Positions 31,233 through 52,787 of a DNA stretch of 64,000 nucleotides are shown here, one piece after another. The stretch spans positions 12,399,343-12,463,342 of the forward strand of contig NC_047063.1 of NCBI RefSeq assembly GCF_902459465.1, in the 5' to 3' direction. Every line of letters begins with the position of its first letter. Position 1 is the stretch's first letter. The stretch is from Asterias rubens. Its lineage: Eukaryota > Echinodermata > Asteroidea > Forcipulatida > Asteriidae. The translations under genes were made by a program, and so were the position numbers. Under the pieces are notes generated by a model. It saw nothing but the letters and a program-made list of their open reading frames with translations. It was not told where the DNA came from and made no database searches.

Positions 31233-31547
31233 GAAGTTTTATATAGCGCACGTATCTACCAAACGAGGTACTCAAGGCGCTTAGTATATATTAAGCGCAT
31301 TAAGCAGACACAGCCAGGAACACCGGGGCGAACCCCTTCTCTTTTCGATAAGTGCACTGGGTTCTTTTACATGCGTTATACAATACATGGGACCAACGGC
31401 TTTACGTCCCATCCGAAGGACGAAGCAATGGTTAAGTGTCTTGCTTAAGGACACAAGTGTCACGGCTGGGGATTCGAACCAACACTCTGCTGATCAGAAA
31501 CACCAGAGTTTGAATTCGGTGATCTTAAACGCTCGGCCACAACACTT
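31198..31547 (-). mobile_element. SINE family S1 with (AAT)n tail, minus strand
   Basis: (AAT)n at 31198-31231 is followed by TATATAGCGCACGTATCTAC, GGTACTCAAGGCGCTTAG, the GTCTTGCTTAAGGACAC segment and the tRNA-like head complement GGGGATTCGAACC..CGCTCGGCCACAACAC. The microsatellite sits at the 3' tail end of the element. Confidence 0.7.
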
Positions 31548-32282
31548 CTGCTTTTAAAGCAGAACCAAAATGTCCTGCAATGATTATTGGTGATGCAGTA
31601 ACCAGTGTAGATTGTAAAACAAAAAAATAGTGTTATGAATTGGTCAGCAGAATTGGACGGAGGACCATCCCTAACTAATGTACAGTACATTCATGACGGT
31701 CTAGTCATAGAGTAGAGTAGAGGTAATTTTTAATGGATTTGCTTAAAGTGTTCTGCAACTATTGACTCGTACTTCATATAATGTTTACTGTAGAAATGTA
31801 AGATTGGAGTGTTGTCACAGTGCATATTTTTAAATAAAATCAACAAAGTAAAAGTAATGTACTCCGGTTTTAAATAATGCTTAGATTGTCAATCAGAGTA
31901 CACTAATTTGGTGATCAAATTCTTGTGTACTGGTGTCAAAGTACAGTAGTCTTGGTTCCTAAAACCATGGTGTTTGCGCGTAAACCAACAACCATTGTTC
32001 TGATCTACCGCAGACTACACGTTTGTCCCAGCACCCTCCAATTTTATTAATAACAAGCATCTGCAGTTTGCCGTGTACATAGATCTTAATGTTGTTTGCG
32101 TACACGCAAACAACATGGTCTTGAAACCAAGAGGCTAGTGTAGTCGGGGATTTTGTCTCCAGGTGTGTGTGTCCCACCATACACACGATAAATTAACAGA
32201 GGCTGACGATGAACGAAAATGATTCAAAAAGATGGCACTATCATTGGGTCATAATCATATGAATCTATTAAATTAACACCCA

Positions 32283-32609
32283 TTAAAGACGCTGGACACT
32301 TTTGGTAATTGTCAAAGACCAGTCTTCTCACTTGGTGCATCTCAACATGTGCATGAAATAACAAACCTGTGAAAATTTGAGCTCAATCGGTCATCGAACT
32401 TGCGAGATAGTAGTGAAAGAAAAAACACCGAGGTCTCAAAATCAAAATCGTGGAAAATTACTTCTTACTCAAAAACTATGTCACTTCAGAGGGAGCCGTA
32501 TCTCACAATGTTTTATACCATCAACCTCTCCCCCATTACTCGTTACCAAGTAAGGTTTTATGCTAATAATTATTTTGAGTAATTACCAATAGTGTCCACT
32601 GCCTTTAAA
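32283..32609. mobile_element. MITE of the GGACACT family
   Basis: TTAAAGACGCTGGACACTTT at the left, AATAGTGTCCACTGCCTTTA at the right. The centre is deleted (CACCGAGGTCTC junction), removing one half of the internal hairpin. Confidence 0.8.
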
Positions 32610-33125
32610 GTCAAATAATCTGCTAACTTCCAGACATTAATAGTTCTTATCAATCTATACATATCTCCATTTATTATTTACAATCCATTTACAATGACCT
32701 TTTTTTCTAACCACACGTACATGTTTGTGATGCATTCATTTTAACAATCCTCATCCTCATCCAGTAACGATTGTAGATATTTCTGTTTTTCATGTCAAAT
32801 TATTTACAGATCAGTACATTGATAATTCAAGTGAACTTACTGTCGTGCTGTTTTTATTCTTCTGCAAGTTGGTGAAGCTTCTCAGTTAATTAACATCATA
32901 TTAAAAAACACAACTGGGGATTTTAAACTGCTGTGACAATTATCCTGTTCGTGTTTGTTGTGTTGTCATTTAGCCTTCTGCTAGGGTCGAAACGTCAGGC
33001 CATTAACTATTTTTTGCATTTATACTCTCGGTCCATTTGGTTGGTAAGTTGTTTGCAACAGCTAATTCTATTTTCACAATTATCAGGGGTGAGAAATTTC
33101 AATCTTTTATCTGAATTCAGACCTT

Positions 33126-33437
33126 GTAAAGACACTGGAAGTCTTTTCACTTGCTGTATGTGTACATACGCAAAAAATAACAACCTGTGAAAAATTGAGC
33201 TAAATTGGTTGTCGAAGTTGCGAGATAATAACGAAAGAAAAAAACACCCTTGTCACACGGAGTTGTGTGCTTTCAGATAGTTGATTTCGAGATGAGACCT
33301 CAAACCTAAATACTTCCGAGGAAGCTGTTTCTCACAATGTTTTCTACTATCAACAGCTCTCCATTACTCTGTTCCAAGTAAGTTTTGATGCTAACAATTA
33401 TTTTGAGTAAATACCAATAGTGTGCAATGCCTTTAAA
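33126..33437. mobile_element. MITE of the GGACACT family, degenerate
   Basis: Left GTAAAGACACTGGAAGTCTT, right AATAGTGTGCAATGCCTTTAA. It retains GTCACACGGAGTTGTGTGCT and the TTTCTCACAATGTTTTCTAC segment. Confidence 0.65.
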
Positions 33438-33700
33438 TCGGCCATTAATTTTTCCACACATCAAGAAAAACCTGCCCTTTGATCTTCATCTCTAGTGCCG
33501 AGGACACTGTTCCTTATAGCTCTGTGAAATCTATACTCCAGGGGTCATCAAAAGGTAGAAATCAATCTTTAACCATACACTAACAAATTCGGATCCTAGT
33601 TTGTAGTTTCAGGCTTTTGTCAGCAATGACTCTTACCCCTGTATTATTGTATTCAATCAATCGATCAATCGATCAACCAATCAACCAATCAATCAGGGCT

Positions 33701-33808
33701 CAATTTGATGGCCCTGCTTACTCCCGAATTCTGCGCTTGTGACCCATAGAAATCCCAGCTTTAGAATTCGCCATAAGCATCACAGTAAGCAGGGCCATGA
33801 AATCGGGA
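33701..33808. mobile_element. Short TIR element
   Basis: ATGGCCCTGCTTACT at the left pairs with AGTAAGCAGGGCCAT at the right. The outer sequence CAATTTG / ATGAAATCGGG again resembles the GATTTCAT-end group. About 108 bp. Confidence 0.6.
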
Positions 33809-34493
33809 CCAGGTGCCATGCTAGACAGCATTGGCAGTCTACTTTCCTTTAGTCTCGATATAAGGCGTTTTTGCCGAGTTGGAGCAGGGAATTCATCGCG
33901 ATAGTTGAGTGATAATGAACAACAATGTCTTGCACCAAGACTACACTCCATCATGCAGCAAGCTGGGGGGGGGGGGAGTTTTGGAGTTGGAGTGTATAAT
34001 AGTAATAATTTTTTTAATATTTAAGTTGCACTAAAGCCGATATAATATATACTCAATATATAATATTTTCAATCAACATATTAAAATACAATTCAAGACC
34101 ATTATTTGAAGTTTGGCATGGTGGAAACGCAATAAGTAAGTATATTTGCATATCGCCATGTGATTAAATCTCTCTTTCAAATGTCAAATATGCGTGGTTC
34201 CAATGGAACCAGTGGTCCCTTCACCACCAGTACCACACCCCTGACCTAGGGTCTTCTATACCCGAAAGCAACCCAGTAGATGCCTACCAAACGGGCAACC
34301 CTAATAGTACCAGCCACTACCCTCCTCAAAGACATGGGATCCACTACCACATCTATAGCTCCTGTTTCCCGCCTTTCAGTCCAATGCACCCAGCACTGAC
34401 AAGTCACAGCTCACTGCACTCCTCCACATAAGCCACAGGTCAACTAGAAATTCAGCAGTCTACTGACATTATACGTTATCACACAAGCACGAC

Positions 34494-34567
34494 CGGAATA
34501 CGGAAAAATATAGCGCTTCTGCGTCCCAAATCATGGGACGCAGACGCGCTATATTTACCGTATTTCC
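34494..34567. repeat. Strong hairpin, about 32-bp arms
   Basis: GGAATACGGAAAAATATAGC with TCTGCGTCCCA pairs with TGGGACGCAGA and GCGCTATATTTACCGTATTTCC around a 5-nt loop, with one or two mismatches. Confidence 0.8.
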
Positions 34568-35014
34568 ATGAGCGCGCGTATGATAATGTATTTATTTTCA
34601 AGAAGCAAACTTGGCGCATGACATAGAACACACAAGACGCAGGTAGTGATATTAGCCGTGCTGCAATATAGGTTTTTATCACCACTCCATTCTGCGAATC
34701 TGACTGCTGGATTAGCGCGTACTTGAAGATAATGGGGCAAGTAACCTGTCTGAACGTTGAGTCCACCAACTCCATCAGAACCATGCTAGTACACATACTC
34801 GAAGGTAAACATAATGAGCATTAAAAGTTTTCTTTTTGTTATCAATATTATTATTGTTATCAATATTACTGACATGGTTGTAAGCTGTGATTTGTGTGTG
34901 ACCGGAAAGCTTTTTTTTTCTTCAAATAATTATTAACAGTTTGGGTAAAGGTTTCAAAAAGTAGATATGAACCACATCCTGAAAAAGGAGATGTAAACAT
35001 GGAAGAGGAGATGG

Positions 35015-44939
<9,925 letters not shown>

Positions 44940-45322
44940 TTTGTTTGTTATGATTGTCCCAAACTCTCGCAGATTCTCTCGTGGGTTCAGCAGCTAGATG
45001 GAACTTTAAGCCACGTGGTAGTATTCAGCCAATGGGGTTAGACCCCGTGTAGCAGACGACTTAGTGCAAATTTTGTATGGTAATTGTGTATGGTACCCTT
45101 TTCCTCATTGCCCATCGACTAATTAATTGATTTGTTTAGAGACGGGAACAGGTGCACACAACAGCGTATGCCTCCAGCTGCAGTAAAGTATAATTGCTCA
45201 TTTCGGGGACGGCTCTAGTTACGCTGCATTTTATGTCATTTTTTTTACTTCTTTGAAAGATAAAAGCGAAACAGCAGGCGAAGTAGATTTCTTGCAATTT
45301 GTGCACCATTTTGTTTGGGAAG
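44940..45322. promoter_or_regulatory. Head-to-head CRBN / DNAJB9 promoter region with first DNAJB9 exon
   Basis: CRBN's ATG (minus) is at 44939. The first, non-coding exon of DNAJB9 (plus) ends at the donor TGGGAAG|gtaagtt at 45322. Between them lie a palindromic CCACGTGG (45011-45018) and a CCAAT box (45029-45033), read on the minus strand as ATTGG-N10-CCACG. The CCACG half-site and CCAAT box are the parts of the ER-stress element, though spacing and order differ from the canonical CCAAT-N9-CCACG. The transcription starts are not visible. Confidence 0.5.
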
Positions 45323-46460
45323 GTAAGTTATATGACATTTATTTTGTGGCATGAAAACTTGTTTCGAGTTTGACAGTTCTTTTACTTTTTTATTTTGTTT
45401 AGTTTCATAGTATTGATTTTGTATTCACCAAATTTGTTAAGGTATGTAATTTTCAGGGTCATCCATGTAGTAAACAAAAATAGCTTAGTTTTGAACAGTA
45501 GGCTACTTCTATAATTGAAGAATGCATTATATATAATGGATTGGAGTTTTATAATAATAACATATGAAAGAAAATTACTCAAGACGAACTGATTTTGTTG
45601 CTTACGTATGTCATGATTGATGATGTAACTGTCAAAAATGTATCAAGTTACATTGTTAATATGACGAAAATATAGTTTAAGGACGTAAAAAACAATGCCG
45701 CTGACCACACCTTTTCACGTGGGAACATTCAAACATTAACACCCCAACGAAACACTGTTTTTTGTTTATCCCTACTTTTCATTTTTAAATATTGAGTTGT
45801 CTGATTTGTATTAAATTATTGTTTTAGTTAGTAAATTATTGTCAAATTCAAAATGCTTTTTCTGAATTGTAATAAACCCTTATAAGAACAAGAACCTTGA
45901 AACACGTATTTGAGTAGTAGGGCAGTAGACGGTGGTAACAATTAATGTTCAATTTCTACACTGGTCAAACGAGATCAATCGCATCGCATTTTAGTTGCTT
46001 TTTGTACAAATAAGGCTAACATTGACATAAACTGATTATTTAGACCCAGTAACTGGGGCGTTGTACTGCTTTTCTTGAAATGTTGTCATTATCCGTCGTA
46101 CATGGGTCTACTTATAAGTGGCTGTAAACATTCGTAAACTGCATTCCCAAAATCTTTTTAAATCGCAACTCAAAACTTTTCTTTTGAAGAAAGCCTTCGG
46201 TAATGTGTAGTGAGTTTTGTATCGTTTAGTTTTTAATTTTATGGTCTCTATTTGAGTGTTGCTCTCTTGTATCAAAGTTGCATTGTTTTTACAGCCTTTA
46301 TTGTTTTAGGGTGTTAATGCACTTTTTTTTGCGTGTAAAGTTGTATATCTATTTTGCTTATATTTTTTTATGGGTGTACTTTTCTTTAAACTGTTCACTT
46401 ATTGTATGTCATTTTCTTAATCTTTTGCAATTTTTATTGTCATGCACCCTCGAACAGGCT

Positions 46461-47167
46461 GCCCCCGATTTCACGAAGTGCTGCGACGCGTCGCAAGTGC
46501 AAGTTGCGACCGGTTACACGTCGTAAGTTGTGATGCGTATAAATCGATTTCATCAAAGTTACGATGCGTCGGATACGTCGCAAGTTCCTTGACAACGAGG
46601 AAGAACACGTCGTAAGTTACGACATGCTATGTTTCATTTGTTTACGCACAAAATGCATGAAAGGACATAACAATTACCACACGTAACTTCCGTGAACCAA
46701 TTGGGAAGACACTAGACAACAAATGGAAATTTGCCCTCCCCCCCCCCCAAAAAAAAAGGACGGGTAAAAGAAAAGAAAACAAACACACGCATAACAAACG
46801 AACACACACAAACTAAAACAACTAAACAAATAAATAATTATAAACCAAAAAAACAAAACAAAAACCTAAATACTAGTCCGAAACGGTTGAGTGTCTGCCA
46901 TCTTGAATGAACTATAATACACGACTGTTTCATGACCAAGTTGTACACAACATAAAACAGCCGCAGAACTTTAGGAGTTCATCCTCGTCCAAATGGTTGT
47001 TTTTATTAAGAGTGAAAATAGTTTGTATTGCGACTCGTCGCGCTTACGAAGTGTTTGGTGAAATGGACTGTAGAACTCGTCGCAGCCCCGACGTGTCTTA
47101 GGTCTGCGACACATCGCAAACCCTATGATGTGTCGCTACTTGCGATGAGTTTCGTGAAATCGGGGGC
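46461..47167. mobile_element. TIR element with GCCCCCGATTTCACGAA ends in DNAJB9 intron 1
   Basis: Perfect 17-bp inverted ends GCCCCCGATTTCACGAA and TTCGTGAAATCGGGGGC. The subterminal zones are rich in inverted CGACGTGTCGCAAGT-like words (GCGACGCGTCGCAAG, CACGTCGTAAGTT, ACATCGCAAACC). The interior includes a C/A-rich tract at 46737-46870. No ORF of transposase size. Confidence 0.8.
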
Positions 47168-47477
47168 AGGTCCTGGAAAGAGCGCAATATAAGATCAATA
47201 AATTATTAATATTATTATTATTAATGTTTTTCTAGTTATTATGTCAAATTTGATAATACATTGAACTGGTTCAGATTTATCTGTGGGTGCAACTTCAGTT
47301 TAAGAAAAATATTAAAATGTCGGGGTGAACAAATTGACTTGAATGTCTATTGAATATGCGCTCTTTGATCCCTATTTATCTGTTGGAAGCTGAATGGGGA
47401 AATTGTACTCATTCAGGTTCACTTGTGTTTTATGACTTTATTTTGTCAACCTTTTAATATAAATATTTCTATCACAG

Positions 47478-47718
47478 GTGCAGTCACATCCGAGGATGCA
47501 ATATCAAGTTTTCCTTCAGTTAGGAGCAGTTTGCCTCAGCATCCTCCTCGTAAAGATTGCAGACTGTAAAGATGAAGATTACTACAAACTTCTTGGACTG
47601 AGACGGTCAGCGACAGACAAACAAATCAAGAAATCATTCAGAAAGCTCGCTGTTCTGTATCATCCAGATAAGAACAAGGATCCGGATGCTGAAGAAACAT
47701 TTGTAAAAATTGCTAAAG
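47478..47718 (+). CDS. DNAJB9: DNAJB9 exon 2 (start codon, signal, most of J domain)
   Basis: Acceptor tatcacag, 18 nt of UTR, ATG at 47496, donor GCTAAAG|gtaaac, phase 1. Confidence 0.9.
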
Positions 47719-50700
47719 GTAAACAAACCTTTACTCCCCCCCCCCCCTCCCCATTCGGCTGAAGAGACTTGAGTATCAAAATTGTGACATAATCTTACAG
47801 TGGATTTTGCACACTTTTTTTTAAATTCCGGTAGTTTGTATAGACCGATCCAGGCGCGCAAGTGTTGGGCACTGCCATGGGCTGCGCGCCACTGTTGGGG
47901 TGTCTTTGTGCCTAGTTTTGTGCACAAAGACATGAGAAAATCGTTTTCTTTTTCACTTTTTATGGGAATTGAATGTCTTCCTCGACAATCTATGAAATTT
48001 CTTTGATATGGCTGCTTCATAATATGAAAAATGAAAAACAAATTATGTAATGTACAGATATTATCAATTCCTATTCATTGAAATTCCATTTGGGGTTTTG
48101 TCTCCATATACAGCTTACGAAGTACTATCGGATCCAGAGCAACGTAAGCTTTATGATCGACTCGGTCTGAGAGAATATGAGAATCAAGGTAACCGTGGAA
48201 ACGCAGGAGGCGGAAGCCGGCACGGAGGACAACAGTTCAATTTCAAACAGTTCTTTGCAAACTTTGACGCAGGCTTCGAGGGCATGGGATCCAAGTTTGG
48301 AGGTGACTTCTGGGGAGGATTCGATGAGGACTTCTTTAGCTCTGGTTTTCCTTCTCATAATAGAATGCACCAACATCAACGCACCGCTCACAATGCACAT
48401 GTAAAGGCTCACAATCACGCACGGGTAAGTGTTTGTTTGTTTGTTTGTTTGTTTGTTTGAATGATCTTCCCATCAAGGGAACTCGGCAAACTCCTACAAG
48501 GGGATATAAACACCAAGCGGGCAACAGCCAATCTCTCTCAAACAAACATTGGTTTAACGTCTATGATTATGAATTACACAAATCAAGAAGTTGTGATTCA
48601 GTAACTTGACAAAATATTTATTCTAGTCATTGTGAAATAAGGGGTTAGCTGGGGGATTCAAACCCCCAAGTTTATTGTTCTTTAGTGACATAAGGCAGGT
48701 CTGTGGCTGAGTGGTTAAGTGCATCTGACTCCAGCTTCTGTGTTTTTGATCAGCAGCATGCGGGTTTGAGTCCCGGTCATGGCACTTTTCTCCTTGAGCA
48801 AGATACTTTACCGTTCAAGTCTGCAGGAAGTCCAAACTCTTCATAACTTAGGATTAATCTTAAGGACGAGTTAATTTCTGCAACCACAGACGTTGGGACG
48901 CGTTGAACCCATCCTAGGTCCGGACGAGTTACGAGTCCTAACTTGAGATAGGATTAATCCTATCGTTTCGTCAAAAAATCAGACTTTCTCTGAATTGACT
49001 GCAAATAAACAATGCTCTCTTTCTCAAGTTGTTATAAATAAAGCGAAATTTATAAAGCGCAAAAACAATAGCAGAAAGAATCCGCCTCAAGGCGCTGAAA
49101 AGAACAATAATAAAAGTATTACACGGAAAACTAATTTTAGGAATCTAGATACAGAAACCTGGCAAAAAGTTAAAATGTCAAACAACCAGTTTAAAAAGAT
49201 GAGATTCATCCCATGTTTACTTAAACATCAATTTCTTTTTCTCACAGTCAAAGAGAGAGCAGAGAGGATCTCATGACTCCTTTTTTGGCGACAGTTTATT
49301 TGACGACGCTCATGGGCACCGAAGTACATTTCACTCCACTCATCATAAAGTACATTCAAACGGTAAGCGAAATGATCCGGACCACTGTGTTCAGATTTAT
49401 TTATCCTTAAGACTTAGTCAGTGCATAGACTAGTGCTGAGCTACAATCCAACCACATTTAGAGCAAGTTCAAGTGAGGCAATATAGCTGACATTGGTTGT
49501 TTTTGCCTGGTACCCAGGATGTATTGAATGCATAGGTAACCAGGCAAAATCATCCAATGGTCGACTATAGTGCCTCACTCAAACTTGCTCTCAGTTACCA
49601 TTTTCACAGATGAAAAGGGCATGTCAAAGATCATCTAAAAGAACATTCATAAATACCTCAGACAGTTCGCTATTCCTATTGGTGGAGAGCGCGTCACGTG
49701 GGTGTGTTATAAACCTTTGTTAATGACCAGTAAAAAGTGTTGAAACATAGGCGTAACACGCAAGCTTGCACCTGTGCTTATAAGACAGTTTCTTCAAGAG
49801 CAACGGCTGAAACAATTGTGCCACATCACGTCATACCCGCGACGCGCACAGCATTCCCTTATAAGTAGTTGTTTACCCGAGGGCCTTACCATTTCGTATC
49901 TGGAGGGGTGCTGTATTGAAAGAAATCATTGAACAATTATAATTTTTGCATATTTATTTTACTTTTTGATCAAAAAGTGTTGATGTTTTTGACCGAAAAA
50001 GGTATTTATGAATGGGAATCAAAGTGTGTTGAATCGGTTTTCAACTAGTGGTTTAAACCCGCCGAGGCCTGGTTCTTGATAATTTACCTCGACTTTGTCT
50101 CGGTAAAATTATCAAGAACCAGGCCTCGTTGGGTTTAAACCAATAGTTGAAAACCTCTTCACCACACATTGATTCCCTTAGTAATCAACCCTTTGTTCTT
50201 TGTTTTGGTCAACAAAATCCAACAAATTTGTTTCTATGTTATGTTTAATATCCAATTGTTTACCGGACCATAGGCTCAAGACCAGTCAACTCACAACTTT
50301 GATAAATTCTGGGGGGTTATGTGTTTTCTATTGATTGAAGAAATACTTTAAAACAAAAGTGATATTTCAAATGTTGACATTGAGTCTGATAAATATATTT
50401 CAGTTCTGTTATTGAGTATCGAAGTAAACTTACAAATAAGAACAAGATAAATCTTCTGCAATGCTTGTTCAAATAAAACAGTTTACACATTAAACTATAT
50501 AAACAAGTTTTTCTCATACTGATTGTGGTCTTATAAAATCGTTTTGGGTCCAGTAAAACTGCTGAGCTACTACTAACCCTGCAGTCTTGTTGATTTTCCT
50601 CCCAAATATGGCTAGCAAAACGCAAATTTATGAGTTGTGTATGGAATTGTCACCCTTTTTTCAAGTGGTTACAAATTATGAAGTACTTTTCAAAGCTATT

Positions 50701-50803
50701 GACACTTTGCTTTTTGTTTTGTTTTCATTCAGGCGGAAGAACGTGCAGAACAGTGAAGCAACGTGTTGGTAATATGATAACAACTTATACAGATTGTTCC
50801 TAG
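47478..50803 (+). CDS. DNAJB9: DNAJB9 / ERdj4 homologue, ER J-domain co-chaperone, 4 coding exons
   Basis: The spliced CDS gives 239 residues (human 223) starting at ATG 47496. An N-terminal hydrophobic signal or anchor (about 1-24, [20 protein letters not shown]) is followed by a J domain (28-92) with YYKLLGL, the catalytic HPD triad at 56-58 and [15 protein letters not shown]. After it come a Gly/Phe-rich region ([20 protein letters not shown]), a His-rich stretch and the conserved C-terminus [19 protein letters not shown], close to human CRTVTQRRGNMVTTYTDCS. ERdj4 stimulates BiP ATPase in ER-associated degradation and represses IRE1. The C-terminus separates it from DNAJB11 and cytosolic DNAJBs. 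The GTG at 47478 is only the frame start; the ATG fits the signal peptide. Confidence 0.93.
48114..48424 (+). CDS. DNAJB9: DNAJB9 exon 3 (end of J domain, G/F region)
   Basis: Acceptor atatacag, donor GCACGG|gtaagt, phase 1 to 0. A (GTTT)n run follows directly in the intron (48431-48460). Confidence 0.9.
48690..48820 (+). mobile_element. SINE S1 head, plus strand, in a DNAJB9 intron
   Basis: GTCTGTGGCTGAGTGGTTAA, class-II-like variable arm, GGGTTTGAGTCCCGGTCATG, then CTTGAGCAAGATACTTTACC. The body is truncated and replaced by a decayed foldback (48838-48965, AGGATTAATCTTAAGGACGAG / CTTGAGATAGGATTAATCC). Confidence 0.65.
49248..49362 (+). CDS. DNAJB9: DNAJB9 exon 4
   Basis: Acceptor tttctcacag, donor TCAAACG|gtaagcg, phase 0 to 1. 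It encodes [20 protein letters not shown], then a His/Thr-rich part ([17 protein letters not shown]). Confidence 0.85.
49461..49590. repeat. Foldback element 1 in the last DNAJB9 intron
   Basis: GAGCAAGTTCAAGTGAGGCA pairs with TGCCTCACTCAAACTTGCTC. The pairing continues through TGACATTGG/CCAATGGTCG and TTTTGCCTGGTACC/GGTAACCAGGCAAAA. About 55-bp arms with a few mismatches. Confidence 0.85.
50014..50177. repeat. Foldback element 2 in the last DNAJB9 intron
   Basis: GGGAATCAAAGTGTG at the left end pairs with CACACATTGATTCCC at the right. The inner arms TTTTCAACTAGTGGTTTAAA / TTTAAACCAATAGTTGAAAA and GAGGCCTGGTTCTTGATAAT / ATTATCAAGAACCAGGCCTC are nearly perfect, around a short CTCGACTTTGTCTCGG centre. 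Confidence 0.88.
50733..50803 (+). CDS. DNAJB9: DNAJB9 last exon
   Basis: Acceptor gttttcattcag, phase 1, [20 protein letters not shown].. to TAG at 50801-50803. Confidence 0.9.
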
Positions 50804-51340
50804 TTAAATCTAAATGTTTATCTTATTAATTACATCCATCCAAACTCAGTCCTTCCAAGCCCATTCATCTACAGCGGTTTACAGATCAATTATTTCACTT
50901 TTATTGAAGAAATGTAAATTTTTATGATCATTTTGGGACCTTTAGCCTCTTTGAGGTATGGTTGGCACTGTAGGGCTGCACTCCTTGGTTTGGGTGTGAA
51001 CAGACAATGTAGAGAGTTGCGACATGGAGGGACCATTTTTCTTGAGTCACATGTTTGCTGAACGCCAATTTGCAAGTGCAGCGCAGCCCAATATGTAGTC
51101 TAGTCTGCCACCCTGTATGTGCACATGCATTTTTTTCGGGGGAGGGGGGGCGGGGGGGGGGGGGGGGACTGAAAAGGCTTCTTAATCGTTAAGTTGTTTC
51201 AACTCTCTCATGACACAGCTCTGGTACGCTCGTCTCCAGCGCCTTCCTTTAACCAAAGGCGCTGGGATGGGCAAACGTATCATGCACGCTCATTGGTTTA
51301 ATAATGCGCAGTCCCATCATGCATCACACTCAACACTGCG

Positions 51341-51516
51341 CCACTAAGAGGAAATTTTAGTCACATTTTCACTTGATTCATTGGTATTATTGATCTTTGA
51401 GAAAGATTCTGCTGTAGACCTTTTCTCACGAGAAAAGGTCTACAGCAGAATCTTTCTCAAAGATCAATAATACCAATGAATCAAGTGAAAATGTGACTAA
51501 AATTTCCTCTTAGTGG
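51341..51516. repeat. Perfect palindrome, 87-bp arms, 2-nt spacer
   Basis: The left arm starts CCACTAAGAGGAAATTTTAG and the right arm ends CTAAAATTTCCTCTTAGTGG. I checked every base pair of the 87-bp arms by eye and found no mismatch. Only two bases (51428-51429) separate them. A 13-bp-arm hairpin (CCAGCGCCTT..AAGGCGCTGG type) lies just upstream at 51236-51267. Confidence 0.95.
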
Positions 51517-52414
51517 CCACAGCTTGGTTTGTCAATCAAATATCTCAATCAACAAATCAAATATTTAAAAGTTTGACCATGCATATTCATAAATAATTAT
51601 TAGTGATTTCTAGTTGAACTTAACATTTGTTTAGTCTTTCTTGAACGAGGACATTCCTACAAAATCGCGTCATGCCAAATACTACACTAACTTCCTTGTA
51701 GATTTCTGTTCTGATCGCAAGATTGCTATATACTATCTATATTTGTAAGAAATGGAGTTATATCTAGAGTGTTAAATTTATTTAATTTATATTAATAGTT
51801 TTGCTTTGTTGTAACTATATCAAGTGAATTTCATCAGAGAACTGCAATACTTATGTACAAAATTGTGAAATAAATATGTAGAATTGTAAATTTTTGAAAA
51901 CATATCTGCACTTGAAGTAATTTTGTTGTCTACTAATAAATATTTTCGATTTAAAAGAATTTCCAAAGAGTCAGATTGTGTATGTTCTTATCTCCCAATT
52001 TAAAACTACCAGTAGCCTTCCAAAGTCGTCGGAGTAGTGTAATTTGTTTCTCTCTTTTGTACCATTTTTGTTCAGTTCCAAAAACGTCATTTTGTATTTT
52101 TATTATTTATAATAAAAGTATACCTTATTTGTTGTACTATTTATAGTAAAAGTCTACCTTTGGTTGTATCGAACCGTTTGATCCTCTAAAATATAGACAT
52201 CCTTTACAATATACATTTAATTTCAAAAGGAGGTAGCATGGTTTAGATAACGCCAAAAACCCGGAGCGGTTTATGTCCAAGCAGGAAGAAAGGTCCGTAA
52301 TTGGAATACACAACCTGAGAAACGTTACTGCGTGAAACGTTTTTCAGTCTCCTAACCCTTTCTCCAAAAAAAAAAAAATTTCCTAAGAATGGATTCGTTT
52401 CTCAAAATGTTTAC

Positions 52415-52787
52415 TTAAAGGCAGTGGACACTATTGGTAATTACTCAAAACAATTATTAGCATAAAACCTTTCTTGGTGACGAGTAATGGGGAGAGGTTG
52501 ATGGTCTAAAACATTGTGAGAAACGGTTCCCTCTGAAGTGCCATCATTTCGAGAAAGAAGTCATTTTCCACGAATTTGGTTTCAAGACCTCAGATTTAGA
52601 ACTTGAGGTCTCGAAATCAACCATCTAAACGCACACAACTTCGTGTGACAAGGGTGTTTTTTCTTTCATTATTAGCTCGCAAGTTCGATGACCGATTGAG
52701 CTCAAATTTTCACAGGTTTGTTATTTTATGCATATGTTGAGATACACCAACTGTGAAGGCTAGTCTTTGACAATTAACAATAGTTTT
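52415..52787. mobile_element. MITE of the GGACACT family, inverted orientation
   Basis: TTAAAGGCAGTGGACACTAT at the left, with collinear reverse-complement family interior (GGTTTCAAGACCTCAGATTT, CAAATTTTCACAGGTTTG). The right end breaks off in AATTAACAATAG followed by a T-run and a G-run. Confidence 0.8.

Larger units (their letters stand above)
28812..35014. other. Spacer between convergent TMEM121-family and CRBN genes
   Basis: Contains 3' UTR sequence of both neighbours at its ends, one TIR element (29486-29842), SINE copies (30535-30800, 31225-31547), two GGACACT-family MITEs (32283-32609, 33126-33437), a short TIR element (33701-33808), an ATCA-type simple repeat (33654-33692) and a hairpin (34494-34567). 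No gene was recognised. The ORF at 34479-34796 runs across the hairpin and has no coding character. Confidence 0.4.
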
